This document shows positions 19,633-31,775 of a DNA stretch of 32,501 bases, piece by piece. The stretch is taken from positions 1,192,759 to 1,225,259 of the forward strand of contig NW_006281102.1 in NCBI RefSeq assembly GCF_000203795.2, read 5' to 3'. A program made the translations under genes and the position numbers. This stretch comes from Batrachochytrium dendrobatidis JAM81. Taxonomy: Eukaryota > Chytridiomycota > Chytridiomycetes > Rhizophydiales. The first letter of the stretch is position 1. Each line of letters starts with the position of its first letter. Under the pieces are notes generated by a model. That model did no database searches. It had not been told where the DNA came from and was given only the letters and a program-made list of their open reading frames with translations.

Positions 19633-22600
19633 TCAGTGATACGACTCATCACTGTGTTCACCTAGATTCAATGGTCCAAATGAGCAACTACGCATCAGAC
19701 GCGCATAGACTCTCGGTGAATGATGCTCATCGTCAGTATCCGTATAATCTGAAAATATTCTAGATGCAGTCATTCTATTAGTCAAGAGCTGATTTGATGA
19801 TAACATGGATTCAGACGGACTTGAGATAGAATTCGATTCTATATTGGTAGACCTCAATGTAAATATTGCATTCTTGGGTGCTGTTTTGATAATGTGACCA
19901 TGAAATCTTCCTTGTACATCAGTTCGACGTAAAGACTGAAAACTTTGGCTACGTCGCCAAACAGTCTTCATATGTCGAGGCTTTAGACTATGTTGTGGAT
20001 CAGAATTGATCAAAATCGGTGTTTTATCAGAATCACATTTAGACTCGATATCCACTTGAGATGAAAGCCGTTTGATACTCTTCAATGATGTTACAGGCAC
20101 ATCATCGTCAGTCGTAGCATATGCTGGCCGAATCAACTCATTGTTTTCACTGAAAGACCGTCCACGAGATTTTTGAGAAATATGCGTTTCATACGAGGAT
20201 CTTTCGACGCATTGTGTATCATGGCCTCCAGATAAAAGACTTGATTTATTTTGACAGAGATTATCAAGAGGAAACTGAGATACGAGGCTAGACTCGAGTG
20301 TGTGATTATTGTCGTCATTAATTGAGGTTGTCGATCGAGCATTTAGTGTGTTACTGTAATGGTCAGCATGAGCAAGGTTGGAACCTTGGTTGGCTAGATT
20401 CGGTTTGGCTGATGCAATATCCAAAACGTGTGTGTGATTTTGATTGGCAGTCTCACTTTCCATATCAGTTGAAAATGGCGTGGAATGTGGACAGCTTTTT
20501 AAAGGCAAAGGCTTTGAAAAACAGCAGCATGTATCATTGTGCATTTCACAATTATCCGAGCTTTTTATAGGACTGTTCAACACCGAGACATCTATTAACG
20601 CAAGCAATTGAAAGAGTAAGTTTACGAAAATAGTGAAAATACGTTAAAAAATACAAACTAACCTAGTGGTGATACATGAGCCGAGTCTTGCTCCACATAT
20701 ACTGAATGAATTGACCTGTCTGGGTCAACTGTTGAAATTGACACTCTTTTTTGTAAGAATCCGTCAATGCTTCCAAGTGCAATACAACTAGAACGCATAT
20801 CAGCAGTCTCGACTTTCATTCCCATTTCAATAGCTTTTTTAGTTAGTGTATCGATTGAAGCATCAAGATCAGCTGTTAAAAAGTCGTATGCCCCAAAGGT
20901 TTTTACGCGAAGCACAGGTGGAACGGACTCGTCCATTGCATATCGATTCAGCGACTCTTGATCAGATTCGCTTTTATTTCCAGCTTCTTTGGATTCTGAT
21001 AGTCCAAGTACGCCATTTAATTCTACTGCCACATACGTTTCCTTACCTGGTGAATCGGTATTGAAGGAGGTGGACTCACTTTGAGACAAAGAATCGACTG
21101 TTTGGCATGATATAGCCTTTAAGCTAGAATCCAACAACTGTTCGCGTGGCTCAAGGGTTTTTTTGTAGTAGATTAAATACTTTAACGCAAGCCCAATAAT
21201 CAGGCATGCTAATAACAGTACGCCAATGATAATTAGCACTCGCACTGGTATACTGAGTGACTTGAACCCAGATGGCCCAGAATCTGCTACGGATCGCTGG
21301 AGTTGAGGTTTCAAGCAGAAACTAGGAGGATTTTCAAATTCAGTGCACAACACACACGCATTTTTTGAAGGATAAAAGAAATGGCCAGTGTCGCAATTGG
21401 TTTTGTTTGGAGTGATATCAGCAAGATATGAGCCATTTACCAAATCCACAACCCAAGTATTAACTACTGAATTGGCAATGCGCAGTAATCCCATAGAGAA
21501 AGTTGTAGATTGCGTGGCAAGACCAATTGTACTGACAGACTCATTGATGCTGTTTTGAGAATCGAGTTTGGAACCAATGGAAACTGTTTTTTTGAAAGAA
21601 GCACGTGTCTCTTTGTCCACATTAATGATATACAATTCTTTCTGGTCTGCTGGCTGCACAAGGATGGATATTCCAGAAAAAGATGCATCATTAAAAGTGG
21701 TGGAGGATGATGCACATGAAATTGAAACAACAGTGTCTGCAGATGATATCAACAATGAATTCTGGCCAAGCATTTGAAATGGCTGTTGGGTATAGGATCT
21801 AATGACAAGTCCCTGACCATTAATGTCTACCATAAACATGTACACGATAGAGTTGCACACTTGTATAGGCTTTCTAGTCATTTGAGCTTTATCTGCAAGA
21901 TATCTATATGTTTCTAAAAATCGGGTCGTGAGTATCTCGAGATCTAAAGTGATACTGGAAGAGTCGGCTACGTTGATTTGTTTGATAAAGTAGCCATTTA
22001 AACGAGCCACAGTTCCAACTATGTACACGTAGTTGTTGCTTGATGCAATATCAACTGGAGTCTGATCAGCTAGAAACTGAGAGAGCTGTGTATATGCTCC
22101 AGATTCAAAACTCTTCGTCGGTGTTATCCACAATCCCCTAGCTGAAGAGAGTATAACGATCGAGGTTGGAATAGTGTCATGTTTTGCCACTGCTATTGAA
22201 GTGCATTCCCCAATTTGAGAATCAATCTTGCCTGTATACAAAACATCCATGGTTGTAGTATTGACCAAAGACACCGATTGCCCTAATGATCCATTGTATA
22301 GGATATACAGCTGATTAGATGACTCATCCAACCCTATTCCTTTAAACCGTGCACCAGTAGTAGAGTTGGCAGCACAAAAAGCTGCCTGTTGATAATCAGT
22401 GTAATGCAAAGTTTGTCAAAAATTGAATTAGCTTCACCATCCAAATTAGATTCAACTACAGTTGTAAATCTCCTACCCTTGGATTTGGAGGTGCATTAGA
22501 TGATGGCATAATAGTACCACTTGTTGTGCTAATAATGATGCCTGACTGGCCAGCAGCACAAATGGGAACATAAGAAATTACTCCGTATCCACCATTTGAT

Positions 22601-22980
22601 GTACCATAAAAGTATACTGGACTTTCGGAAACGCTTAAATGTGTCGGTGAAGCAGTGGATTGTGTCTTTGTATTAGTAGCCAATGTGCGTGGTATTATAC
22701 GACTTGCCGTCGATCTTCTGCCAAAGCGAGTAGATGTGGTAGTGATGCCTCTTGATTTAGAAATAGAATGTGCAGTGACGTGAATAGGCACTGCCGAGTC
22801 GTGAGTTGAGCAGTCCGAGTTCAACGAGGTTTAAAAGAATTAGATGCGATAGTCAGTGATACAAGACATATAAATAGGTTAGAATACAGTTCATTGGCTT
22901 TGATGGACAGGGTTGGACCCAATCGTTTAGTCTTTATATTTGGTCGAGATCTTACATGGAATTAGCATAGATGCGAGCAT
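19633..22980 (-). CDS. Single-pass type I membrane protein, unknown family (4 exons)
   Basis: Exons on the minus strand: 22980-22956, 22790-22477, 22385-20663, 20591-19633. Introns are GT-AG (165, 91 and 71 bases), phases agree and the total is 3021 bases (1006 residues). The first coding exon is only 25 bases; joined, the start reads MLASMLIPLPIHVTAHS, a plausible signal peptide cut after VTA. Residues about 16-490 look extracellular, with several N-glycosylation sequons and strand-like repeats (NQLYILYNGSLG). A Cys cluster lies just before the membrane (CDTGHFFYPSKNACVLC). The membrane helix at about 493-515 is VRVLIIIGVLLLACLIIGLA, followed by YYKK. The tail of about 490 residues is Ser/Asp-rich and probably disordered. 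No catalytic domain is recognised. A receptor-like or adhesion role is inference. The 5' end is the least certain part. Confidence 0.72.
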
Positions 22981-23620
22981 AATTCGGAATAAATCTCCAA
23001 TTTGGAAACCAGTGTAAACACTTTCTAACATACTGTCCAGAACAATACTAGAAGCTGTAGGCGGATTGGATAAACTGTTTCCAAGAGTATAAAATAGGCC
23101 CTAGTTCAGCAAGTTATTGGTAAAAAAATACCAGAGCCAACTACTGAGCATACATTGGGTTATGGAAAAACACCGACAGCAGTGTCCATACATGAGGGAT
23201 ATAGTGTTTAGAGCAAAATGAGGGGGTTGAATATGTTTAATATGAACAGGGCTTTGCCACTTTATCAATCCCTTCGTGTCAATCAATGCTACTGATAATT
23301 TTACAACCAAGGGCAATGGTTTGTGTCGTGTTTAATAAACTTCACCATGACTACCATTCGGATATATCTGCATCAAGATTTCATGATACGTAAGGCCAAA
23401 TCATGATAAAAATGGGATGGGTATATACTTTTTCAACAGCTAAATTTCATATAATTTCATGATTGATGGTCGCTGCAAAGGCAACTCTAGAAAAGATGGC
23501 TGGATGAAATGCCAATTGCCCAGGTTTAAATAAATAAAAGACTCGGTGTCTATAAATTGTGGTTTCAGCCTATTTGTCCAGTTTTTATTCAAGCTCCGAC
23601 AAACTGCAATGTTTAAATAG
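22981..23620. other. Intergenic region between the membrane-protein gene and the S9 peptidase
   Basis: No separate gene called. On the minus strand, a coding-like run continues upstream of the proposed ATG (about 23100-22981, including NPPTASSIVLDSMLES). It might be an additional 5' exon or a longer N-terminus of the membrane-protein gene. It is preceded by a TAG at 23101-23103, which could also be a splice acceptor. Confidence 0.35.
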
Positions 23621-26600
23621 CTAAAACCAGTTGTGGACCCATTGAAACAAGCGGCGTTGGCCACGATCATTTTTCGGATTAGTACGGTGAGCGCCTTTGT
23701 CATCATCATCCTTATTGCCTCTACCCCTACGACCCTCGCGTATGTTGCATTCAGATATACGTCGCTCCTTGTCTTCCAGCTTGTCAGTACACGTACCATC
23801 TCCTTTACTTGACGCCAATTCAATCTTGGCATAAGCAGCTTGTTCAAGCAGCATGTCACCCTGAACCATCATAATCTGTCCACGGCCAGGCTCGTCATCA
23901 TGAATACACACGGGCGAAAGAGTAGTTTCAAAAGGAATGGCTCCAGCATTACCAACATGAAACGGCTTGGTTGATGCACCAAGAGTAGAAATCAAAAACG
24001 CATATTTGAACGCTAGATCTTCCAGATACGAGTATTGTCCAGAATTTCCTCCATGGCCTGCATCGTCAATACGAAGCAGCAGCATGCGTTCATTTTTAGA
24101 TTTTTGAACATTCGATGCCACCAACCTGCTACTGTCCCTGCATCCCTGCAAATTGGAAATTCCCGTTTGGGAAAGTGTTGTATGAATGTTGCCAGCGCTG
24201 GTATGGGAAAGATTGCTGTCGTCACTTCCAGTAATATTATGATTTGGACTAAGACTGTGATTGCAGTTTGGTGAATCTACTATTTCAGCTGTCAGCTGTA
24301 CAGCTTTGCGTGCCGCAAGAACTTTGCGCCGTTCATTGCGCATTTTAGCAACCCATTTAAGAGGTTCGAAAAAGGCTACACGAGGATCATTCATTCCCCC
24401 GATAACGAGAAGATGCGGACATTGAAAGTCTGCAAGACGCTCACCATTAACATTTGTGTATGGACAGTAGGTTTTCATCACGTTGTAAATTTCCTTATCG
24501 TTGGGATTTCCCCATTCCTACACGAATTGGGTACAGCCGGATTAGATCCATTCAAATAGCTCATTTTACAAAGCAAATCACCGACAAAGGTTTTACCTCG
24601 TACTCGAACGCAGTCCATGGAATGGTCGAGTCAAACATGGTGTTGATTACATCTACAAAGGGTACTTCTGTCAATGCTGCCTCGAACAAATCCGGTCGCA
24701 TTGTAACAGCAGCACTAACCAATAACCCGCCTGCTGACCGACCGTAAATGGCCAATTTTGAAGAATCGGTGTATCCTTCTTTGATCAAATGTTCACCAGC
24801 GGAACAAAAGTCGTAAAATGTATTGGGTTTTTTTGCCAATTTTCCCTCCTCATACCACCCATTTCCCATATCAGCACCGCCGCGAATATGTGCAATAGCA
24901 TAGATAAAGCCACGGTCCAAAAGCGACAAGCGGGATGACGAAAACACTGGGTTGGTGGGAGACCCATACGCACCATACGAATGAAGAAGAACTGGATTAA
25001 GCTGCGGCGGATTCATATTCATACCCAAAAGATCGCGTCGAAATACAATAGAAATCGGAATCGCAGTACCATCTACTCCTGTAGCAAACAATCGTCGTGA
25101 GCTGTATGCGTTTTGATCGTACCCAGCCAACCCACCCACTTTTTCCTCGTGAACAACGGACATGGTGCGCTTATCCATGTCATAATCAATGACTTGTTTG
25201 GGTTGGACAAACGATGTGTAGGTAAAGCGCAAAATATTGGTGGTGAATTGCGAAATCTTGGTCAGGTTAGCAACCTCTTCGTCCAATGAACCTGGAAGCA
25301 AAGAGTAGACCACTTCTGAAAACCCAATGTAATGATAGTTTGAAAACCCTGGAGTAGTAATATCAACAATGCGAACGTTTGGTAAACAATTAGATCGCTC
25401 AAATACAATGAGATGGTTTTGTCGTAGTTGGAAATCCTCAATTAGAACAAAATCACGATGCTCAATAACAGGTTCTCGCTGGGAACGTAGATCCTCCAAT
25501 GTAGCCGTGTCTGTTTTCAAATTGGATACTATAGGAATACGATATAACCAATTGTTTTTTCCATTTTCGTTGGTAAGAATGTAGAAATAATCTTGATGGC
25601 TATCACAAATATACTGGATATTCTCTTGACGTGCAAACAGTAGATGGGGCAGATCATTGTTGTCATGGGCTGAAATATATCGCACCTCTGAGGTGATTTG
25701 TGCAGAAGAATTCAGTATGATGTAGTTGCCGTTTGATGTAGTTGTAAGCGAAAGATAAAACATTTCATCAGCTTCATCGTAGAGAATCACATCATTGGAA
25801 ACTAGAGTGCCGATACAATGGCGTCTGAGTTGATAAGCACGCTCGCAGCCATCCAAGACAGTATAATATGCACATGATCCATCATGAGAAAACTCGAAAT
25901 CTTCATATGCATCTTTAATCTGATCCGAAAACACCTTTTTAGTTTCAACCACCATAAATGAGACAGTATAACGCTCATTTCCAGAAGAGTCAATGCCGTA
26001 AGCTATCAACCATCCATCAGGCGAGTGTTTCAAAAACCCAACACGAAAAAAAGATGCGTTTTTGTATTCGTCCGAATTGGCCAAAACGTTTTCATCAAAA
26101 TAAACTTCCTCAACACCTTGGTTATTGACTCTGCAGTGAACATTGTATTCTTTTCCAGGAATCTGAAAAACAGGTGAGATGACATGTTAAAGAGCAGGCT
26201 TGCAAAGGTATACAGAGATAATGATTTGACTCGAGTTTTACATCAAACGTAGCACATCACGAATGCAGTTTGGCTTAATGCATAGATTTAATCATGACAA
26301 ACCTTTTTAGAATAGTATGACCATCCATCTGCAAGAACGACTTTTGCAGACTCTTGGCTTTCATCTAACCTAGAAACAAACTCCCTGTATAATAATTTCT
26401 GCAGCGGTTTTGTATCTTCTAGTATTTTTTCAGAATACTGATTTTCAGCTTCAATATAATCCAACACCTGTTGGTTGGATCGATCATTTAACCACCCAAA
26501 ATCATCATGCCAGTTTTCTCCATGCACGTTTTGAAAAGAATAAGGCTTTGGCTCACATATTGGTGATGGTGGTCGTGTGATATGGCATTGTTTTGTAGCA

Positions 26601-27190
26601 CGCTCCTTGTCTTGTAAATTTTCAAGAAGAGGTTTCAAAGTTGACCAGATCTGGTTACAAGATTCGGGATTAGAAATACACATGTGCTCTAAAAATGATG
26701 CAATGGATGGAAGAAGGTGCACTATATTGCTGGGCTCTTCAAGGACATACTTGTCGACACGATCCAGTTGGTCCAAAGGAGGATGGATTGGAGCAGTGAC
26801 AAGTGGTACAGTATTACTTGGACTATTTAAATTGGTAATTGGACTCATAGTGGCAGAACATGGAGGGCAAGCTTCGGAAGTCGCGGCATGCGATGTATTA
26901 GTTGTGCTCTGGGTAGCGTTCAGAACCCCGTGAGTGTCAGCCATAGAGTTGTGGCGAGACAAACCAGTACTGGAATACATTGCATTAAAGATGGAACCAT
27001 TAGGAATTACACTGGGTTTACTGTTGACAGCAGTAGCATATTTGAGACTGATGGACGAGGCGGAATTGGCAGCATTGTTGGATAATGGGAGCGTAGAATC
27101 GGGAGAAGTCTGCAAGAGCTTTCTACGGTTCAGACTTGGTGAACCCAACTGATACTCATCGTTGGAGCGCTGAGGAAGTCGAGGATTCAT
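23621..27190 (-). CDS. Oligopeptidase B-like serine peptidase, family S9A (3 exons)
   Basis: Exons on the minus strand: 27190-26303, 26162-24597, 24517-23621. Introns of 140 and 79 bases are GT-AG and the frame holds, giving 1116 residues. Residues 1 to about 200 are a Ser/Asn/Pro-rich extension. The S9 propeller begins near 215 (GENWHDDFGWLNDRSNQQVL). The catalytic domain has YGRSAGGLLVSAA with Ser772, GGMNDPRVAFFEP with Asp862 and DDAGHGGNSGQYS with His973, so the Ser-Asp-His triad is complete. Oligopeptidase B cleaves short peptides after basic residues, usually in the cytosol. Usual length is about 690-720. Here the Asp-His spacing is 111 residues instead of about 35, and a basic/acidic tail of roughly 100 residues follows the domain. 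An unspliced intron in the insertion is not excluded. S9A is firm; the oligopeptidase B subtype is likely. Confidence 0.92.
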
Positions 27191-27855
27191 AGTTTTAGAT
27201 ATCAAATCTACGACTCGAGTATGAAATGATAAGGAATTAAAATCCGCTTGTATTTCTCAATAAACTTGAAATTACACTTTGGCTGCCCATGTTTGATTTA
27301 ATTAAAATATATCGTCATCAACTCATGACACCAACAATTATAAAATGCTTTAAAGTACAATCAGATCTTGCTGCATTCACAAACTCATTAGTCACACTTT
27401 GCGATGTTGGCTGATGTAAACATGTGGTGGGATAATTGACCATTTTAGTGCTTTGACTCGGCTCACAACTAGCGACAATGAGGATGAAAATGAGAATGGT
27501 CAGCAACTACCATTCTTGGTGATGTTGACTCACTGGTAGATTATTGATTTGAATGGCATGTGCATTTATTGCTCGTGTCTTTTATACTGCAACGACAATC
27601 TGACCTGTCGAGTAATCTGCTATTCTTGATTCAGTCTAAAACAACATCACTCATTTGGTCTTGTTATGATACAATATTCAGCGTTCCATTTATAGTATAT
27701 GCTAATCTAAAGTAATCGTGCAGTTTCACAAGGAATTCCTGTTGTTGAAATGCTGCAACAGTCTGTTTAATACCATCAGAATGGTTTCAAAATATAAAAG
27801 TAGAACTTTTTATTAACCAAAAAAATCCTATTCTTATTCACATCGTCGCTTGACA
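27191..27855. other. Divergent promoter region of the S9 peptidase and the Gemin7-like gene
   Basis: The two genes are transcribed away from each other. No ORF with coding character is seen. TATAAAAG at 27793-27800 serves the plus-strand gene. No clear TATA is evident for the minus strand. Confidence 0.6.
27793..27800 (+). promoter_or_regulatory. TATA box of the Gemin7-like gene
   Basis: TATAAAAG lies 56 bases upstream of the ATG at 27856. Confidence 0.5.
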
Positions 27856-28376
27856 ATGAAAAGGTCAGTCATGGCAACAACTAGCATCAATGCACATGCA
27901 GACAATCAAAACATGCATAATCAGATAGAAACGACAGATGAGCAAGCAAACCTATTACGACACAATTATCTTCGATTATGGGCAGGATTGATTTCAACCC
28001 ATCCTCAGCCTGTCGACATCACCTTGAAAGATGGGTAAGTTGAGTCGCCTGGTAGACGATACTATGAGATGGACTGCATATGCTTAGATCATTGTGAATC
28101 ATTCTACTGTTTTACATGTTCTAATTGACTTGCATTGAAATGGTTTATCTGGATATGCAATTTACTTTTAGACAAACACTACCTGCCATATTTAGAGCTA
28201 CCAATTCTAGTCAGTCACTCATCAATGTATCGCAGCTTAAAACTCCACTGGGAACATATCCAGATGCTCAAATACGAATGCAGGATGTATGTATTCTAGG
28301 TTTCGATGTTTATCTGCCAGATTCGCTCTCCAGCAAGACGTGTACATCTGAACAGATTAATGAAACAATTGAATGA
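27856..28376 (+). CDS. GEMIN7: Gemin7-like SMN-complex protein (2 exons)
   Basis: Exon 1 is 27856-28034, exon 2 is 28172-28376. The intron is 137 bases, GTAAGT to TTTTAG, phase 2. The product has 127 residues, close to the 131 of human Gemin7. The N-terminus is polar and probably disordered. A helix with LLRHNYLRLWAGLI precedes the Sm-like fold, in which VDITLKDG, AIFRATNSSQSLINVSQLKT, PLGTYPDAQIRMQDVCILGF and DVYL follow the Gemin7 pattern (in homologues, an '...QLQTP-G...' stretch and then a '...DII...' strand). Gemin7 pairs with Gemin6 in the SMN complex, which loads Sm rings onto snRNAs. The assignment rests on motif order recalled from the family. The region between exons has no open frame. 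The ATG was chosen over an in-frame TTG just upstream. Confidence 0.75.
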
Positions 28377-28911
28377 ATAGCTATAGAAATAGTGTTTCAA
28401 AATATCAGATGCATGTACAGCCGTATTATGTAACATGTAATGCTGACAAGGGAGTCAATGCATAATAACAGCCAGTCGCATGAAATGATGGGTGCCAAAT
28501 TGCTGGGAAATATTGTGGTCTGCTCTTTCTCGTGATAATCGGCATGTAGTTGCATTCCTGAACCGTACCATCTGGGTTTCTCAAGCTAAAGCGCGAACGT
28601 ATGAGATGATCCTTGTTTGGAAGTCATGCATTGCAGTCCAAATATGGGGTTCGGCAGTTTTCAGTCCAACCCAATCTCAGTTTGCATTCTGAGTCTTGTG
28701 TTTTAAAGAATTCAAGTCAAACTATACAAGTGCAACGAATATTTAACCATTGTTTATTCCAAGGCAGAATAAAGGCAGTCAATGCAAGATGAATACAAGT
28801 GCTCCATTTTACGTGAGTACGGATTTAAATTGTTTATTCCAGACCCTCATATTAGAATACCGTTCCTATAGTGACTGTGCTGAAAGAAGGTATAGAGGGG
28901 AATAATAAAGG
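28377..28911. other. Intergenic region, convergent 3' ends
   Basis: The Gemin7-like gene (+) and the forkhead gene (-) end facing each other. No gene seen. Contains CCATTTTACGTGA at 28804-28816, related to motifs near 6206, 17192, 17573 and 19423, and two TTGTTTATTCC words (near 28751 and 28832). Confidence 0.5.
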
Positions 28912-31526
28912 CTATGCATAACCTTCCCATGAATAACCCTCTGCATTTCCACGCTGACCCAACTCCAGTCGACCAGGTACACCCGCAAGCCCTTCCGTCA
29001 ACTGTGGAGGCTGTGCAATATGACCTGGTAGAGCAAACTGCGACATGGGCGTGCCCTGTTGAAATGATGTCCTTCGCTGCAGATTCATGGGAAATCCTGA
29101 TTGGTCTGGCATGGCGGAAACTGTGTTTCGGCGCTGCTCATTGAACGTTGTTGCAGCAGAGGTTGCAGCTACACCTGCCCCGATTGATTGCCGATCATTG
29201 GGTTTCATATTATAAATATTTGTAACTTCAGACTCCTCGGGAAGTTCTGACAAGCCTTCCAGATCTGATGCGTTTCTCTGATATGAAAAGTATCCAGCAG
29301 TAGACTGTTGGGATATAGAAGGATTAATTAAACCTACAGAGCTATTGGTGTCGGGGAAGGCTGTCATGGAAAGATCGTTATAACTGTGTTCCTGGCTGGG
29401 TGCACCCAACCATGTCTGTTGCTGGTTATTAAATCCTCCACTGCCAACAACACCGGTAGGATTGACCCGAACATTCAGATTGTTAGCATCACTTTTGATT
29501 AAATTGGATGGATCTCCATTAAAGAAATTAGGCTGGAACATTGCTCCAGACTGCATAGTGTGACCTTCTTCTTCTGTGATAATCTCGTTGATGTATTTTG
29601 GGTCATGCATAGCTCCATGAGAATCGTACATGACCTGGTTGTTACCATGAGCCAATCCCAAATCATGATACGACAGTTGAGAAGGAAAGAATCCTGGCAG
29701 ATAGTGGAACGACGCAGATCGTGCACGAGCAAATCTTTGTTGCATTGCAGAATGAGCAACAGCGGCATTGGCCAATGCGGTAGGAGATGTGGCTGTTTCC
29801 ATGGTGGCAGTGGTTCCTGCAACAGGTGTAGTCATTCCCTGATTCATAGCGCCATTTGCAACAGTGTTGTCATATTCTGACTCAAATAATCCAGATGAAC
29901 CAAACTGTATATTTCCGTCCAAAGTGCGCCGTAATCCAACGATTTCAGGAGGTAATGTCCGCCCATTCTGATACGTGTGACGACGCAGCAAAGAAGGGTG
30001 GCGACCCTGCCCGATGGGTTCACCATTAACGGCTGCTGTGTTGGCAAGTTGACCAATGGATGTGTGTATGGCACCGATGTTATCTAAAGTGTGGATGCTA
30101 GTGGATCCAGAAATTGAAGTGGAGTTTAGATTGTCCTGAAAAGATCGGAGCGGGTCCATCATAGTTTGATGCTTATCAAATGAATTCATGCCAGCAGTAA
30201 AATCTGGTGAACCCCGAGGAAATAATTCGGTAGGAATCAAATGGTATCCAAGCTGTTGAGATTGCAATTGACCCGACTGAGACTGCTGAGATAACATGGA
30301 TTGCTGGTTAGAAATGGCTTCAAACTGAGAGACTGGAGTTCCGTGACCAGACTCTAGCGGCGAAGTTCCGTCGCCATTTTTCATTGAAGATATAATCCCC
30401 TGGGCAATGCCGCGATTTGGATCACTAACCGATCTATGACGACTTCTACCTTTTTTTGGGAACGAAGTGGAAGAAAGAGTCCAGTAGGCACCTTTTCCTC
30501 GTTCATTTGCAGGACGAGCAACTCGTACAAAGTTTTTGTTTAAAGAGAGGTTGTGTCGAATAGAGTTCTAGTGTAAGGTTGGAATTGACAAGGGGTATGA
30601 GTTGTGAATTGGTTGATCAATTTCCAAGAGTTGATGTGGCGTGTAAAACAGATTGATACAAGATAGTCGAGTGATTGATGTTGAACGATTGAAGGGCAGG
30701 ACATGAGCATGGAAGTTGATGGCAAGTCATGAATAAAAGTATAGAAAATAAAAGAGGTTAGCTTGAACAAGACTTGGAGACATGATACCAATAGGAATTT
30801 GACAAAGTTGAAAGACCTGGATACAGCGTAATGACAATAGAATGGTCAATGTACCTTCCAGCCCGAACCAGCGGTTTTAAAGTAAGGATACTGTTCCATT
30901 GCAAAGTTATAAATGCCATTGAGAGTGAGTTGACGACTTGCACTTCCTTCGATAGCATGGGTGATTATGGAGGAGTAAGGAATGGTTGGACGAGCATTAG
31001 AGTTGGAAGTAAACGAGTCCTGTTGCAGATGGTCGAGTGCAGGCGAAGTAGAATGAGACATGGACTGTCTTCGTTGAGAAGTGACAGGAAGCATGGGTCT
31101 CAATGATTCAGAGACTGTGCGACCTAATGCAGTTGTGGAAGTAGGAGTTGTGGAGTTTGCAGCCATATGAGAAGCAAAGGCAAGCTGAGATGAATCCAGA
31201 GGAAGAGTTTGAATGCTGGCAGCAGCAGTCTGGGCAAAGTTAAACAGAGCTTGGTGATGCTGCGCGTCCACAGGATTGTCGATGCCATTGGCATGGAAAG
31301 CAGAGTCAGACAGCAGTGGTGGAGAAGACAAGTCTGTAGCAAGTGCCAAAGAAGGTCTGCGATTGTACATTGCATTCGAGTACTGAACAGCATGAGGATC
31401 GCAGAGATCAGACATGGTTGAAGTAGAGAATGCAGGCAGTGGTGGAGGGAGATATGAGCCAATCGCAGAAGTCATGTCTACAGAGCAGGCAGTTGGTAAC
31501 AATTGCTGCTCAATGGATGTAGTCAT
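28912..31526 (-). CDS. Forkhead (FOX) domain transcription factor (2 exons)
   Basis: Exon 1 is 31526-30855, exon 2 is 30567-28912. The 287-base intron is GT-AG, phase 0, and splits the DNA-binding domain; together they encode 775 residues. The forkhead domain spans about 178-255. Exon 1 gives IPYSSIITHAI, RQLTLNGIYNFAMEQYPYF and GWK; exon 2 continues NSIRHNLSLNKNFVRVARP and then GKGAYWTL. NSIRHNLS is the DNA-contacting recognition helix and is intact. A basic stretch (KKGRSRHRSVSDP) follows the domain and may be a nuclear signal. The rest is Ser/Thr/Gln/Asn-rich and probably disordered, with many candidate phosphorylation sites. It acts in the nucleus on promoters; target genes are unknown. 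Fungal relatives control cell cycle and morphogenesis, but the subclass is not resolvable from sequence alone. Confidence 0.95.
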
Positions 31527-31775
31527 TTATTAGAGCAGCTTTACAAGAATACAACTGTATGAACACAAGTTGAATAAAACGCTGATTTGTGCAAGTCTTG
31601 GATGAGCTCGTGTGGCTGAACTCCAAAGCTCGCGTTTCACTTGGCTGCGCCTCTGTCACTTGAGCGAATGGTTTCTGTCTATTCTTTGGTCAGGGTTACG
31701 AGGGTGCTTTTTTATTGCTGTGAATTGTAATGGTTTTGATTTTGATTCTCGTTGATTCATTCATTCTCTTTCTTT
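31527..31775. other. Short intergenic region upstream of the forkhead gene
   Basis: About 250 bases between the forkhead start (minus) and the Cactin stop (minus). No gene is seen; it holds the forkhead promoter and the Cactin 3' UTR. Confidence 0.6.

Noticed and set aside
19633..22824. Three separate genes (19633-20607, 20658-22409, 22456-22824)
   Set aside because: Consistent GT-AG introns and matching phases join them into one reading frame; the separate ORFs lack proper ATG starts.
23440..23859. 139-codon minus-strand ORF overlapping the 3' end of the S9 peptidase
   Set aside because: Mostly an alternative frame of exon 3; no features of its own.
26577..26933. 118-codon plus-strand ORF antisense to the S9 peptidase (also 29560-29880 antisense to the forkhead gene)
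   Set aside because: Antisense shadows of well-supported exons.
28492..28692. 66-codon plus-strand ORF after the Gemin7-like gene
   Set aside because: No ATG context, domain or homology cue; likely chance in the intergenic region.
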